Source of the DNA: Marilutibacter penaei
Lineage (GTDB): Bacteria > Pseudomonadota > Gammaproteobacteria > Xanthomonadales > Xanthomonadaceae
DNA length: 64,000 nucleotides
Assembly: GCF_014145395.1 (NCBI RefSeq)
Contig: NZ_JACHTE010000001.1
Location: 310,001 to 374,000, forward strand
Reading direction: 5' to 3'
Positions 29,351-36,212 of this stretch are shown one piece after another. The position numbers were made by a program, and so were the translations under genes. The stretch's first letter is position 1. The number at the start of each line of letters is the position of its first letter. The notes under the pieces are model-generated. The model did not search any database. It saw only the letters and a list, made by a program, of their open reading frames with translations, and had not been told where the DNA came from.

Positions 29351-29498
29351 TCAGCCTTCCGGCGCCATCCAGTCGCGGCGCCCGTGCCACACGCGCAGGA
29401 TCTCGACCGCGTCATCGCCGGCGCGATACACGATCAGGTAGGGCGTGCGCTTCATCGAAGTCCAGCAGGGCTTTGACCGACCACCTAAGCGCCCGCAT
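29351..29498 (-). pseudogene. ParE/RelE-type toxin with internal deletion
   Basis: Remnant of a type II toxin. From the ATG at 29498, overlapping the antitoxin end by 14 bases, the frame reads MRALRWSVKALLDFDEAHA, a typical ParE start, then loses homology. In another frame from 29455 the toxin C-terminus appears: KRTPYLIVYRAGDDAVEILR followed by VWHGRRDW. Only about 35 codons remain where roughly 95 are normal and the middle is missing, so the toxin is very likely dead. G+C and codon use match the neighbours. Confidence 0.75.
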
Positions 29499-29694
29499 CC
29501 ACGCCCCATTTACGGAACACGCGCCGCACGTCCTCGTCGCTGGCGAACTCGCCGCGATCGGCAGCCGCGATGCCCTCCTGGACGGCCTTGCGGAACCGAG
29601 CCTGTTCGATCACATCGTCCCAGGTCGCCCCGGGCGGCAGGTGGTCGGCCAGTTCGTGCACCTGTTGGCTCAGGTCGGGGGTTGCCATGCGCAT
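29485..29694 (-). CDS. Type II antitoxin of a decayed ParE-like module
   Basis: 69-residue acidic protein (PDLSQQVHELADHLPPGATW, then VQEGIAAADRGEFASDEDVR) of the small antitoxin group that pairs with ParE/RelE toxins. It would neutralise the toxin and probably repress its own promoter. The ATG at 29694 was chosen; an ATG two codons later and an upstream TTG (29718) are also possible. It appears intact although the toxin behind it is not. Confidence 0.72.
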   Translation of the reverse strand: MRMATPDLSQQVHELADHLPPGATWDDVIEQARFRKAVQEGIAAADRGEFASDEDVRRVFRKWGVDAGA

Positions 29695-29879
29695 GGATCC
29701 GGTGAGGTCTACCGCCAAGCTTACGCCCCCCCTTGCGAAGAGGTGCGCTGTTGGGGCCTGCGTCTTGCCCTCCCGGCGTTCGTGCCGGGCGGTGAGGCGG
29801 GCGGAAAGCAGGCGACGGGGCCTGCAGGTTGGGCACTGGCGGCGGCTGCGGGGGCAGGTGCCCGGGTTTCGTGTGGGAC

Positions 29880-30152
29880 GTCGAACCGGTCGTACGCAAG
29901 GTCGGGAACCTGATACGTCACGTCAGCAGGCTCGCGCGCGAGGCCGGGGACGCCTTCGCTGAGTGCCGTCCCTTCGCGATCGGGGTCGCGGACCTCAGGG
30001 ATGAGGTCCCGGACCTCGTGCGAGGGGTCCACAGGCTCGATGACGAGGTGCCAGACCTCGTGAATGGGGTTCGCAAGCTCGTGAACGAGGTCTGGCACCT
30101 CGTCAATGAGGTCTGGAACCTCGCGAACGAGGTTCGGGACCTGTTTTTAGCC
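29880..30152. repeat. 21-bp self-complementary heptad minisatellite (13 units)
   Basis: Thirteen consecutive 21-bp units without indels fill most of the 533-base gap between the antitoxin and the M23 gene. Read on the plus strand each unit encodes a heptad of type VxxLVNE, for example VPDLVNG, VRKLVNE, VWHLVNE, VWNLANE. Units contain GAGGT and ACCTC alternately, so the array is close to its own reverse complement and the minus strand also reads as heptads (VWHLVIE, VRDLIPE). The last six units are best conserved. The plus-strand frame has no convincing start and runs on antisense into the M23 gene; an 84-residue minus-strand frame (29918-30172) is also open. Whether any of it is translated cannot be decided. 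Confidence 0.8.
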
Positions 30153-30227
30153 GACGATGACCGCACGATCAACGAACATAGCCACGAGGCTCGCTCGCCG
30201 TCGGTTTCGCCCGGCGTGCCGCGCGCC

Positions 30228-30839
30228 CTACTCGACCGTCATCGCGCGCAGGTCCCAGCGCACCTGCAGCGCCTGCTCGCCCCGCCAGGCACCGATGTGC
30301 ACGTGCGGCGCCCGGGCGTAGCCGTTGTTGCCGACGAAGCCGATCCGCTCGCCCGCCTTCACCTGCGCCCCCGCTTCCACCACGAAGTCCTGCAGGTGCG
30401 CGACCGCGAACATCGTGCCGTCCGCGGCCTTCAGCACGATGCCGGACGCCCGGCCTGGGAGGGGCTCGCCCGGCACGTTCGTCGTCGGGTTCACATGCAG
30501 TTGGACCACCTCGCAGTCACAGGGCGAATGGACCGGGCGGTTCCAGCCGTACCAGTCCTCGTTGCTCGCGCCATCGGTCCGGTACAGCTTGAGGAAGCCG
30601 CCGGGCGAGGCCTCGTCGAAAGCGGCGATGACGCAGTCCTGGCCCAGGTCGTCACCGGGATAGGGCAGCTCGCCCACCCCGTGCTCGGCGCACATGTACC
30701 GCTCCCGGAACAGCGGATGGGCCAGCACCTGTTCGATCGCCGCCGATGCACCGGGCGATGCCGGCCCCGGCGGAGGCGGCCGTTCGGCACGGGCGGGCGC
30801 TAAGACGCATGCAAGCGAGAGCAGCAAGAGGTGGCGCAT
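30228..30839 (-). CDS. M23-family (LytM-like) secreted protein
   Basis: 203-residue exported protein with signal MRHLLLLSLACVLAPARA. The C-terminal half is an M23/LytM fold: ASGIVLKAADGTMFAVAHLQ, QVKAGERIGFVGNNGYARAP and HVHIGAW, which carries the HxH zinc motif. The usual upstream HxxxD ligand pair is not evident where expected (WYGWNRPVHSPCDCEV), so activity on peptidoglycan is uncertain. It sits alone between two decayed toxin-antitoxin loci. Confidence 0.8.
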   Translation of the reverse strand: MRHLLLLSLACVLAPARAERPPPPGPASPGASAAIEQVLAHPLFRERYMCAEHGVGELPYPGDDLGQDCVIAAFDEASPGGFLKLYRTDGASNEDWYGWNRPVHSPCDCEVVQLHVNPTTNVPGEPLPGRASGIVLKAADGTMFAVAHLQDFVVEAGAQVKAGERIGFVGNNGYARAPHVHIGAWRGEQALQVRWDLRAMTVE

Positions 30840-30920
30840 GGGCTCGTCCGGTTCCTGGGTCGGCGCAGCGTATCGCGCACGCCCTGGCCCCTGAACGGCG
30901 GGAAGGCACCCTGACTTTTC

Positions 30921-31028
30921 TCAGGGCGTGTGGTGGAGGGCGTAGTACGGCGAGTCGCGGCTGATGTACTCGGCGATGCCGTCGATATCGTCGAGCGCCT
31001 CCTGCGACCAGCTCAGCGCGCCAGCCAT
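30921..31028 (-). pseudogene. ParE toxin, N-terminal fragment
   Basis: The ATG at 31028 lies inside the antitoxin gene (16-base overlap, the usual coupling). The frame gives a clear ParE N-terminus (ALSWSQEALDDIDGIAEYI and SRDSPYYA) but ends after 35 residues at TGA; about 60 residues, including the catalytic-like C-terminal strand, are missing. No downstream frame restores them before the M23 start. The toxin is therefore truncated. Confidence 0.75.
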
Positions 31029-31213
31029 CGATCCAGACGCTGCCGTGCTTCTTCCTGGCTGTAGCGACGACCGCCCGCGACATCGGCCTGACCGCGCCGG
31101 ATCTTCTCCAGCACGTACAGGTGGTACTGGATGTCCTCCAGTGTGCTGTCATCGGGAAGGTGGGCCAGGAGGGCCTGGACTTCCTGCTTGGCGGTGGCGG
31201 TGGCCGAGGACAT
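31013..31213 (-). CDS. Type II antitoxin with truncated ParE partner
   Basis: 66-residue antitoxin: LLAHLPDDSTLEDIQYHLYV, then LEKIRRGQADVAGGRRYSQE and a basic end. This pattern is common in antitoxins paired with ParE. The ATG at 31213 has AGGAG seven bases upstream; the frame is open from 31243 but without such a site. Intact reading frame, while the toxin behind it is cut short. Confidence 0.78.
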   Translation of the reverse strand: MSSATATAKQEVQALLAHLPDDSTLEDIQYHLYVLEKIRRGQADVAGGRRYSQEEARQRLDRWLAR

Positions 31214-31280
31214 GACCGGGCTCCTGTGCGGGATCGGGTCCATTTTATGCCGCCTCCGGGCCGTGATCGTCCAGCCCGCA

Positions 31281-31320
31281 GGTCCAGGAACGGGGGTCAG
31301 GGTCCAGGAACGGGGGTCAG
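31281..31320. repeat. Perfect 20-bp tandem duplication
   Basis: Bases 31281-31300 and 31301-31320 are identical (GGTCCAGGAACGGGGGTCAG twice). The second copy runs directly into a REP-like sequence. This lies in the 303-base gap 31214-31516, which holds no recognisable gene: antitoxin upstream region, this duplication, two REP-like sequences and about 165 bases of unassigned sequence. Confidence 0.9.
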
Positions 31321-31332
31321 AGTCGACTTTTC
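31312..31332 (+). repeat. REP-like sequence, copy 1
   Basis: GGGGGTCAGAGTCGACTTTT followed by C. It shares GGGTCAG, CGACTTT with copies at 31499-31518 (inverted) and 32453-32473 (direct). Such GGGTCAGAGT...ACTTTT sequences are common near mobile debris in xanthomonads. Confidence 0.6.
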
Positions 31333-31498
31333 TGACCGTGGGTCATTGGGGGCGCAATAGATGCGGGTGCCAGCGCTGGCCAGCTGCCCGCAGAGCTGGA
31401 GGTGCAAGCCCAGCGTCCAGATCACGCGGCCCCACTGCATGCGCTCCTGCACGGGCATACGGCGTTCGTGGCAGGCGCAGCTCGTGGTGACGAGCTCA

Positions 31499-31518
31499 GA
31501 AAGTCGACGCTGACCCGT
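31499..31518 (-). repeat. REP-like sequence, copy 2 (left border of RHS relic)
   Basis: Inverted copy; its reverse complement reads GGGTCAGCGTCGACTTTCTG. It abuts the GTG start of the JAB-like tip gene and supplies the in-frame TGA that cuts the tip from any upstream RHS sequence. Confidence 0.65.
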
Positions 31519-31918
31519 GTTTTCCCCCATCCAGTACTACAACTGGCGATCCCGTCGGGATGGAATTGAATATGGAGGTAGAATTCTGGCGATGCCGAAC
31601 GGTACATACACCTATGGGGCGGCCGTCAGCGGCACGCCAACCAGCGTAAAGTTGTCAGCGATTTCGAGCAATGTTGTCGGTGACTACCATACTCATCCCT
31701 TAGTGGAGGGATACGATGGAGAGAATTTCTCAGGGTCCGATATCGATGGCTACTTGGCTAGTGCGTTAGCGGTGGCGCAGCAGTTTGGAACTATGGAATA
31801 TAGTTCGTTCCTCGGCACACCTCGTGGAGTTATTCGGATGTTGAACTCAACTTCCGCCAACGCTCTCAATCCTATCAATCTGCGTGATGTAGCCGGAGAG
31901 AAATGCTCATGCCAATGA
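31517..31918 (+). CDS. Orphan RHS tip: JAB/DUF4329-like domain protein
   Basis: 133 residues from a GTG, with base composition clearly lower in G+C than the neighbours (about half by eye). The sequence resembles DUF4329-type C-terminal domains of RHS and polymorphic toxins: RRDGIEYGGRILAMPNGTYT, then VVGDYHTHP and ENFSGSDIDG. A Glu, HTHP and SxxD in that order recall the JAB/JAMM zinc-peptidase motif, with a slightly longer loop between His and Ser. No RHS core precedes it; a stop in REP copy 2 bounds the frame. It is probably a displaced toxin tip, perhaps silent. It overlaps the next gene by 16 bases. Function is inferred from motif only. Confidence 0.6.
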   Translation: MFSPIQYYNWRSRRDGIEYGGRILAMPNGTYTYGAAVSGTPTSVKLSAISSNVVGDYHTHPLVEGYDGENFSGSDIDGYLASALAVAQQFGTMEYSSFLGTPRGVIRMLNSTSANALNPINLRDVAGEKCSCQ

Positions 31919-32367
31919 GAGGCGCTCTACTCCTAGGGTTAGCAGCCCTACTCGTTACGGCGAGTTCGGGATTTGCCGCAATCGCGGATGGGGGCAGCAA
32001 CGTCGCGCCGACCGCAGCAGGGCAGATTGAGCAGAAAATTGAGGATCAGCAGGGGAACCGAATCCGGACCTTGGAAAGGCTTCTCACCCCGAGTGACGAG
32101 GAACGGCAGGCAGAGTTAATCTATCTCGCCTCAATTGAGTTTCTAGATTTCTTGCAGCAGATGAGACTAAATGCAGGACCCGGCCAGAATGCAGGATTGG
32201 ATGACGTTTTGTCGGATCCGCGCAGCTATCACACCCGAATCAGATACGACGGCGGCGTGATTTATGTCGCCTTTGTACCTAAGAACGAGGCCATTAGGGG
32301 CGGCGGGGCAGAGATCGGGATTGACACAGCTTCCGGAAGAACGGTTAGTGTCCAGCCCCTGATGTAA
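31903..32367 (+). CDS. Small secreted protein linked to the RHS tip (possible immunity or accessory protein)
   Basis: 154 residues with an N-terminal signal peptide (RGALLLGLAALLVTASSGFA). A helical, charged region (QIEQKIEDQQGNRIRTLERL) and a beta C-terminal part (YDGGVIYVAFVPKNEAIRGG) follow. I do not recognise the family. Overlap with the tip gene and the same lower G+C suggest they travelled together; an immunity role is a guess, and export would put it in the periplasm. Three in-frame ATGs (31903, 31909, 31915) compete; GGAG at 31895-31898 suits the first or second. Confidence 0.55.
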   Translation: MLMPMRGALLLGLAALLVTASSGFAAIADGGSNVAPTAAGQIEQKIEDQQGNRIRTLERLLTPSDEERQAELIYLASIEFLDFLQQMRLNAGPGQNAGLDDVLSDPRSYHTRIRYDGGVIYVAFVPKNEAIRGGGAEIGIDTASGRTVSVQPLM

Positions 32368-32369
32368 TC

Positions 32370-32476
32370 AAGACCAATGCCTATGTCGGGCGGCGACCAA
32401 CAAAGTTGATCCGCTCGGGTTGCGAGGGATATCTCTGAGTGCGACTAAACAGGGGTCAGACCCGACTTTCCTGTAG
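32370..32476 (+). pseudogene. RHS core-end remnant (DPLGL)
   Basis: Just after the secreted protein, one frame reads KTNAYVG and, after a one-base shift, another reads NKVDPLGLRGISLSATKQ up to a TAG at 32474-32476. YVG...NKVDPLGL is the hallmark at the end of RHS repeat cores, immediately before the variable tip. So this is the frameshifted start of a second displaced tip cassette, cut by REP copy 3. Confidence 0.6.
32453..32473 (+). repeat. REP-like sequence, copy 3 (right border of RHS relic)
   Basis: GGGTCAGACCCGACTTTCCT then G. Inverted relative to copy 2, so the 0.93-kb relic is flanked by inverted related sequences. It ends the decayed RHS frame. Confidence 0.6.
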
Positions 32477-32578
32477 CTGTCCGCGAGGCAACCCGTCGCG
32501 TCGTCGCTGAGCGAGTGCGGGTATCAGGCACACCCTCCCCGGTGTCGCCCGGAACAACCTCCCCAGAGGCCATGCACC

Positions 32579-32609
32579 AAAAAGCGGCGGGGCTTTCGCG
32601 CCCGCCGCT
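32579..32609 (-). terminator. Intrinsic terminator of the prolyl oligopeptidase gene
   Basis: A 9-bp perfect stem (32583-32591 with 32601-32609) around nine bases, ending on the minus strand with five T residues. It lies 55 bases past the stop of the leftward gene. Confidence 0.85.
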
Positions 32610-32663
32610 CTCGTTTCGACGCTCATCCGCACGGGCGGGGCCGGGGCCCCACCCGTGCCGGGC

Positions 32664-34832
32664 TTACTCGACCAGTTCGTTCCACAGGAAGGTGTAGGCG
32701 AGCGCGCTCATGTGTGCGGCCTGGGCGTTGTTGGCGGCGCCGCCGTGGCCGCCTTCGATGTTCTCGTAGTAGCGCACGTCCTTGTCGGCGTCGAGCATCA
32801 GCGCGGCCATCTTGCGGGCATGGCCGGGGTGGACGCGGTCATCGCGGGTGGAGGTCATGAACAAGGTCGGCGGGGTGTCCATGGCCGGGTCGAACAGCTG
32901 GTAGGGGGAGAAGGTCTGGATGAAGGCCCACTCCTCCGGCTTGTCGGGGTCGCCGTATTCGGCCATCCACGAGGCGCCGGCCAGCAGCTTGTGGTAGCGC
33001 TGCATGTCGAGCAGGGGCACCTGGCAGACGATCGCACCGAAGTGCTCGGGGTACTGGGTGATCATGTTGCCCATCAGCAGGCCGCCGTTGCTGCCGCCCT
33101 GCGCGCCGAGGTGTCCGGGCGAGGTGACCTTGCGCGCGACGAGGTCCTCGGCGACCGCGGCGAAGTCCTCGTAGGCCTTGTGGCGGTTGGCCTTGAGCGC
33201 GGCCTGGTGCCAGCGCGGGCCGTACTCGCCGCCGCCGCGGATGTTGGCGACCACGTAGACGCCGCCCTTCTCCAGCCAGCCCTTGCCGGCGGTGGCCGAG
33301 TAGCCCGGGGTCAGGGCGATCTCGAAGCCGCCGTAGCCGTACAGCAGGGTCGGGGCGGTGCCGTCGAAGGCGAGGTCTTCGGGGCGGACCATGAAGTACG
33401 GCACGCGGGTGCCGTCCTCGCTGGTGGCGAAGTGCTGTTCGATCACCTTGCCTTCGGCATCGAAGAAGGCCGGCATCGACTTCAGCGGCTGCGGCGCTTC
33501 GCCGACCTCGGCGATCGAGAGGGTGGTCGGGGTCAGGTAGTCGGCGACGGTCATCCATACGGCGTCGCTGTCGACGTCGTCGACCGCGCTGATGCCGACC
33601 GTGCCGAAGTCCGGGGCGCCGGTGAACGCGCTGCGCGTCCACTCGCCCTCGCCCGGGGTCAGCACGCTGAGGCGGCTCTTGACGTCCTCGAGCACGTTCA
33701 GCACGAGGTGGTTCTTCGTCCAGGTATGGCTGGACAGCGAGGTGCGCTCGGTCGGCGTGAACAGCGCGGTGAAGTCGCGCTCGCCGGCCATGAAGGCGTC
33801 GAAGTTGGCAGCGATCAGGCTGCCGGCCGGCCAGGTGGTGCCGCCGGCGGTATAGGGCTCGCGCAGCTCCAGCACCAGCCAGTCCTTGTGCACGCTCTTG
33901 TTGACCGAGTTCGGCACGTCGACCTTGGCCAGCGAGCCATCGCCGTTCCGCAGGTACAGCTCGTCGTTGTAGAAGGCGATGGTGCGGATGACGAAGTCGC
34001 GCTCATGGCCCGGGGTGTCGTCGTGCGCGGCGGCGATGTACATGTCCTCGGCGGTGCCTTCGTAGACCACGGTGGCCTCGGACATCGGCGTGCCGCGCTT
34101 CCATTCCTTGACGATGCGCGGGTAGCCGGACTCGGTCATCGCCGGCGCACCGTCGGCGCCGGGGCCGAAGTCGGTGTAGACGTAGACGGTGTCGCGATCG
34201 ATCCAGTCCAGGCCGCCCTTGGCCTCGGGGCGGAAGAAGCCGTCTTCCACCCAGGTCTTCGTCGTCAGGTCGAACTCGCGGGTGACGTCGGCATCGGCAC
34301 CGCCGCGCGACAGCGCGATCAGGCAGCGGTCGAAGGCCGGGCGCAGGCAGTTGGCGCCGTGCCAGACCCAGTTCTCCCCTTCAGCGGCGTTCAGCGCGTC
34401 GAGATCGAGCACGGTCTCCCATGCGGGCTGGTCCTTGCGGTACTCCTCCAGCGTGGTGCGACGCCACAGGCCGCGCTCGTGCTGCCGGTCCTTCCAGAAG
34501 TTGTAGTAGTGGTCGCCGATCTTCTGCACGCCGGGGATCTTGGCGTCGGAATCGAGGATCGCGCGGAGGTCGGACTCCAGTGCCTTGAACTCGGGCGTGG
34601 CGCTCAGCTCGGCCTCGGTGCGGGCGTTCTCTTCGCGCACCCACGCCAGCGGGCGGTCGCCGGTCACGTCTTCAAGCCACTGGTACCGGTCCTGCGACGC
34701 GGGGTTGTTCACGGCGGTCTCCTCGGCATGGGCGTTCCCGATGAGACCGGCGATACCGGCGGTGGCCAGGCCGGCCGTCAGCAGGACGGACCGGCAGGCC
34801 CGGGTCAGGAGGGACGGGCTCGGCTTGGACAT
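32664..34832 (-). CDS. Prolyl oligopeptidase family serine peptidase, exported
   Basis: 722 residues with signal peptide ending GNAHAEE. It has the N-terminal WLEDVTGDRPLAWVREENAR motif, a seven-bladed propeller region and the catalytic domain: LYGYGGFEIALTP, Ser in GAQGGSNGGLLMGN, Asp in TSTRDDRVHPGHARK and His in NIEGGHGGAAN. Close to post-proline endopeptidases of S9A. Start ATG 34832 has GGGGAG five bases upstream. It is a periplasmic peptidase like ptrB 3.4 kb away but not a recent duplicate. Confidence 0.93.
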   Translation of the reverse strand: MSKPSPSLLTRACRSVLLTAGLATAGIAGLIGNAHAEETAVNNPASQDRYQWLEDVTGDRPLAWVREENARTEAELSATPEFKALESDLRAILDSDAKIPGVQKIGDHYYNFWKDRQHERGLWRRTTLEEYRKDQPAWETVLDLDALNAAEGENWVWHGANCLRPAFDRCLIALSRGGADADVTREFDLTTKTWVEDGFFRPEAKGGLDWIDRDTVYVYTDFGPGADGAPAMTESGYPRIVKEWKRGTPMSEATVVYEGTAEDMYIAAAHDDTPGHERDFVIRTIAFYNDELYLRNGDGSLAKVDVPNSVNKSVHKDWLVLELREPYTAGGTTWPAGSLIAANFDAFMAGERDFTALFTPTERTSLSSHTWTKNHLVLNVLEDVKSRLSVLTPGEGEWTRSAFTGAPDFGTVGISAVDDVDSDAVWMTVADYLTPTTLSIAEVGEAPQPLKSMPAFFDAEGKVIEQHFATSEDGTRVPYFMVRPEDLAFDGTAPTLLYGYGGFEIALTPGYSATAGKGWLEKGGVYVVANIRGGGEYGPRWHQAALKANRHKAYEDFAAVAEDLVARKVTSPGHLGAQGGSNGGLLMGNMITQYPEHFGAIVCQVPLLDMQRYHKLLAGASWMAEYGDPDKPEEWAFIQTFSPYQLFDPAMDTPPTLFMTSTRDDRVHPGHARKMAALMLDADKDVRYYENIEGGHGGAANNAQAAHMSALAYTFLWNELVE

Positions 34833-34934
34833 CGGGGCTCCCCTGGTGTCAGGTGGTTTCGGGACGAAACCGGGGACGCTAGCACAGGGCCCGGGGCGAC
34901 CTGCCGTGCCGCAGGTCACGGGTACCGGTCGCAG

Positions 34935-35264
34935 TCAGGCCACCCGCGGCTGGTGGAGCCCGGGGCGCAGGCGCCGGCGGCGGCGGGCCTGCGGCATGCG
35001 GCGGGTCGCGGCCGGCCGCCGCGGCGCCGGGGCATCACCGGTCCGGCCCGGCAACGGGAAGCGGTGGGCAGCCCACCAGGCCGCCAGCGGCATGCCCAGC
35101 AGCCACAAAGGCAGCCAGCCCAGTGCGGGATGCATCCCGCGCGCTTCGGGCAGGACCAGCAGCAGGGTCGCGCCGACGGCGACGGCGCCGCGCAGGACCT
35201 CGTCGAGCAGGGGATGGGGACGGCGGCGGGACGGGGCGGGACGGCGGACGGTTTGGGCGTTCAT
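34935..35264 (-). CDS. Hypothetical basic membrane protein
   Basis: 109 residues. Two hydrophobic segments (EVLRGAVAVGATLLLVLP and LGWLPLWLLGMPLAAWWA) form a hairpin flanked by Arg/Pro-rich ends. I know of no function. ATG 35264 has GGGAG six bases upstream, supporting expression. It lies 70 bases after the patatin gene and 102 before the peptidase, same strand. Confidence 0.65.
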   Translation of the reverse strand: MNAQTVRRPAPSRRRPHPLLDEVLRGAVAVGATLLLVLPEARGMHPALGWLPLWLLGMPLAAWWAAHRFPLPGRTGDAPAPRRPAATRRMPQARRRRRLRPGLHQPRVA

Positions 35265-35334
35265 GGCGGGCTCCCTTCGGTGTGGCCCCACCATCGCCCG
35301 CCGGCTTCTCACCGGCTAAGACGCGCCCGCGTGC

Positions 35335-36210
35335 TCAGTAACCGGCGGCGTCGAGCGCCTGCTCGGCCTCGCGGCGACCCAGCTCGATCAGCTCGGCGGC
35401 ACGCCAGAACTCGTAGAACTGGCAGGCATCGCGCGGGATGCGGATGACCAGTTCGGGCGGATCCATCGCGAGCTGTACGCGGGCGATCTGCGCCTGCATG
35501 GTGTCCAGCGAGCGCGCCATCAGCTCGGTGATGCCCATGCCGTCGTCCCCGTCGTCCTCGTCCGCGGTGAACCAGCGCGACAGCCACGGCGGCATCCAGC
35601 CGGTCGGCTCGGCTTCGGCGTCAGCCGTCTCGCCGGGCGGGCGCTCGGGCCAGCCGTGCATGTCGACGGCCACCAGGCGATGGGCGTCCGACAGCCGGCT
35701 GGCGGCGATCGGCAACGGCGCGAGCAGGCCGCCGTCGACGAGGTCGCGGCCGTGTATGCGGTGCGGGGTGAACACGCCGGGGATGGCGATCGACGCGCGT
35801 ACCGCATCCCACAGGTCGCCCTCGCGCAGCCAGACTTCGCGCTGGCGCACCAGGTCGACGGCGACCGCGGTGAAGTCGATCGGCAGGGCCTCGATGCGCG
35901 GCGAGCCGGTCAACTCGCGCAGCGCCGCCATCAGCCGGTCGCCGCCGGACAGCGCGGTGCGCGGGATGCCGGGGTCGAACAGGCGCAGCATGCGGGTGCG
36001 GTCCAGGCCGACCAGCCAGTCGCGGTAGACCTGGAGCTTGCCGGCCGCGTGCAGGCCGCCGACCAGCGCGCCGGACGACGACCCGGCGATGGACGCGATC
36101 TCCAGGCCACGCGCCTGCAGGGCCTCGATCACGCCGATCTGGGCCAGCCCTCGGGCACCGCCGGCCCCGAGCACCAGGGCGATGCGCTCGCCGCGCCGGT
36201 CAGCCGCCAT
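35335..36210 (-). CDS. Patatin-like phospholipase (RssA type)
   Basis: 291-residue cytoplasmic-looking lipid hydrolase. The patatin signatures are complete: oxyanion loop LGAGGARGLAQIG, nucleophile GSSSG, and catalytic Asp in LVDGGLLAPLP. The ATG at 36210 follows the WYL-regulator stop by two bases, so the pair is an operon; longer upstream frames overlap that gene. An acidic linker (DEDDGDDG) precedes the C-terminal helices. Confidence 0.9.
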   Translation of the reverse strand: MAADRRGERIALVLGAGGARGLAQIGVIEALQARGLEIASIAGSSSGALVGGLHAAGKLQVYRDWLVGLDRTRMLRLFDPGIPRTALSGGDRLMAALRELTGSPRIEALPIDFTAVAVDLVRQREVWLREGDLWDAVRASIAIPGVFTPHRIHGRDLVDGGLLAPLPIAASRLSDAHRLVAVDMHGWPERPPGETADAEAEPTGWMPPWLSRWFTADEDDGDDGMGITELMARSLDTMQAQIARVQLAMDPPELVIRIPRDACQFYEFWRAAELIELGRREAEQALDAAGY

Positions 36211-36212
36211 GT

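Noticed and set aside
29829-30803. 324-codon plus-strand frame containing the heptad array
   Set aside because: Starts at a TTG without a ribosome site and runs antisense through most of the M23 gene, so it is not a credible gene as a whole; only the array is reported.
31297-31530. 77-residue minus-strand frame between REP-like sequences
   Set aside because: Both ends lie in repeat sequence, no ribosome site and no recognisable family; might be RHS or transposase debris but unsupported.
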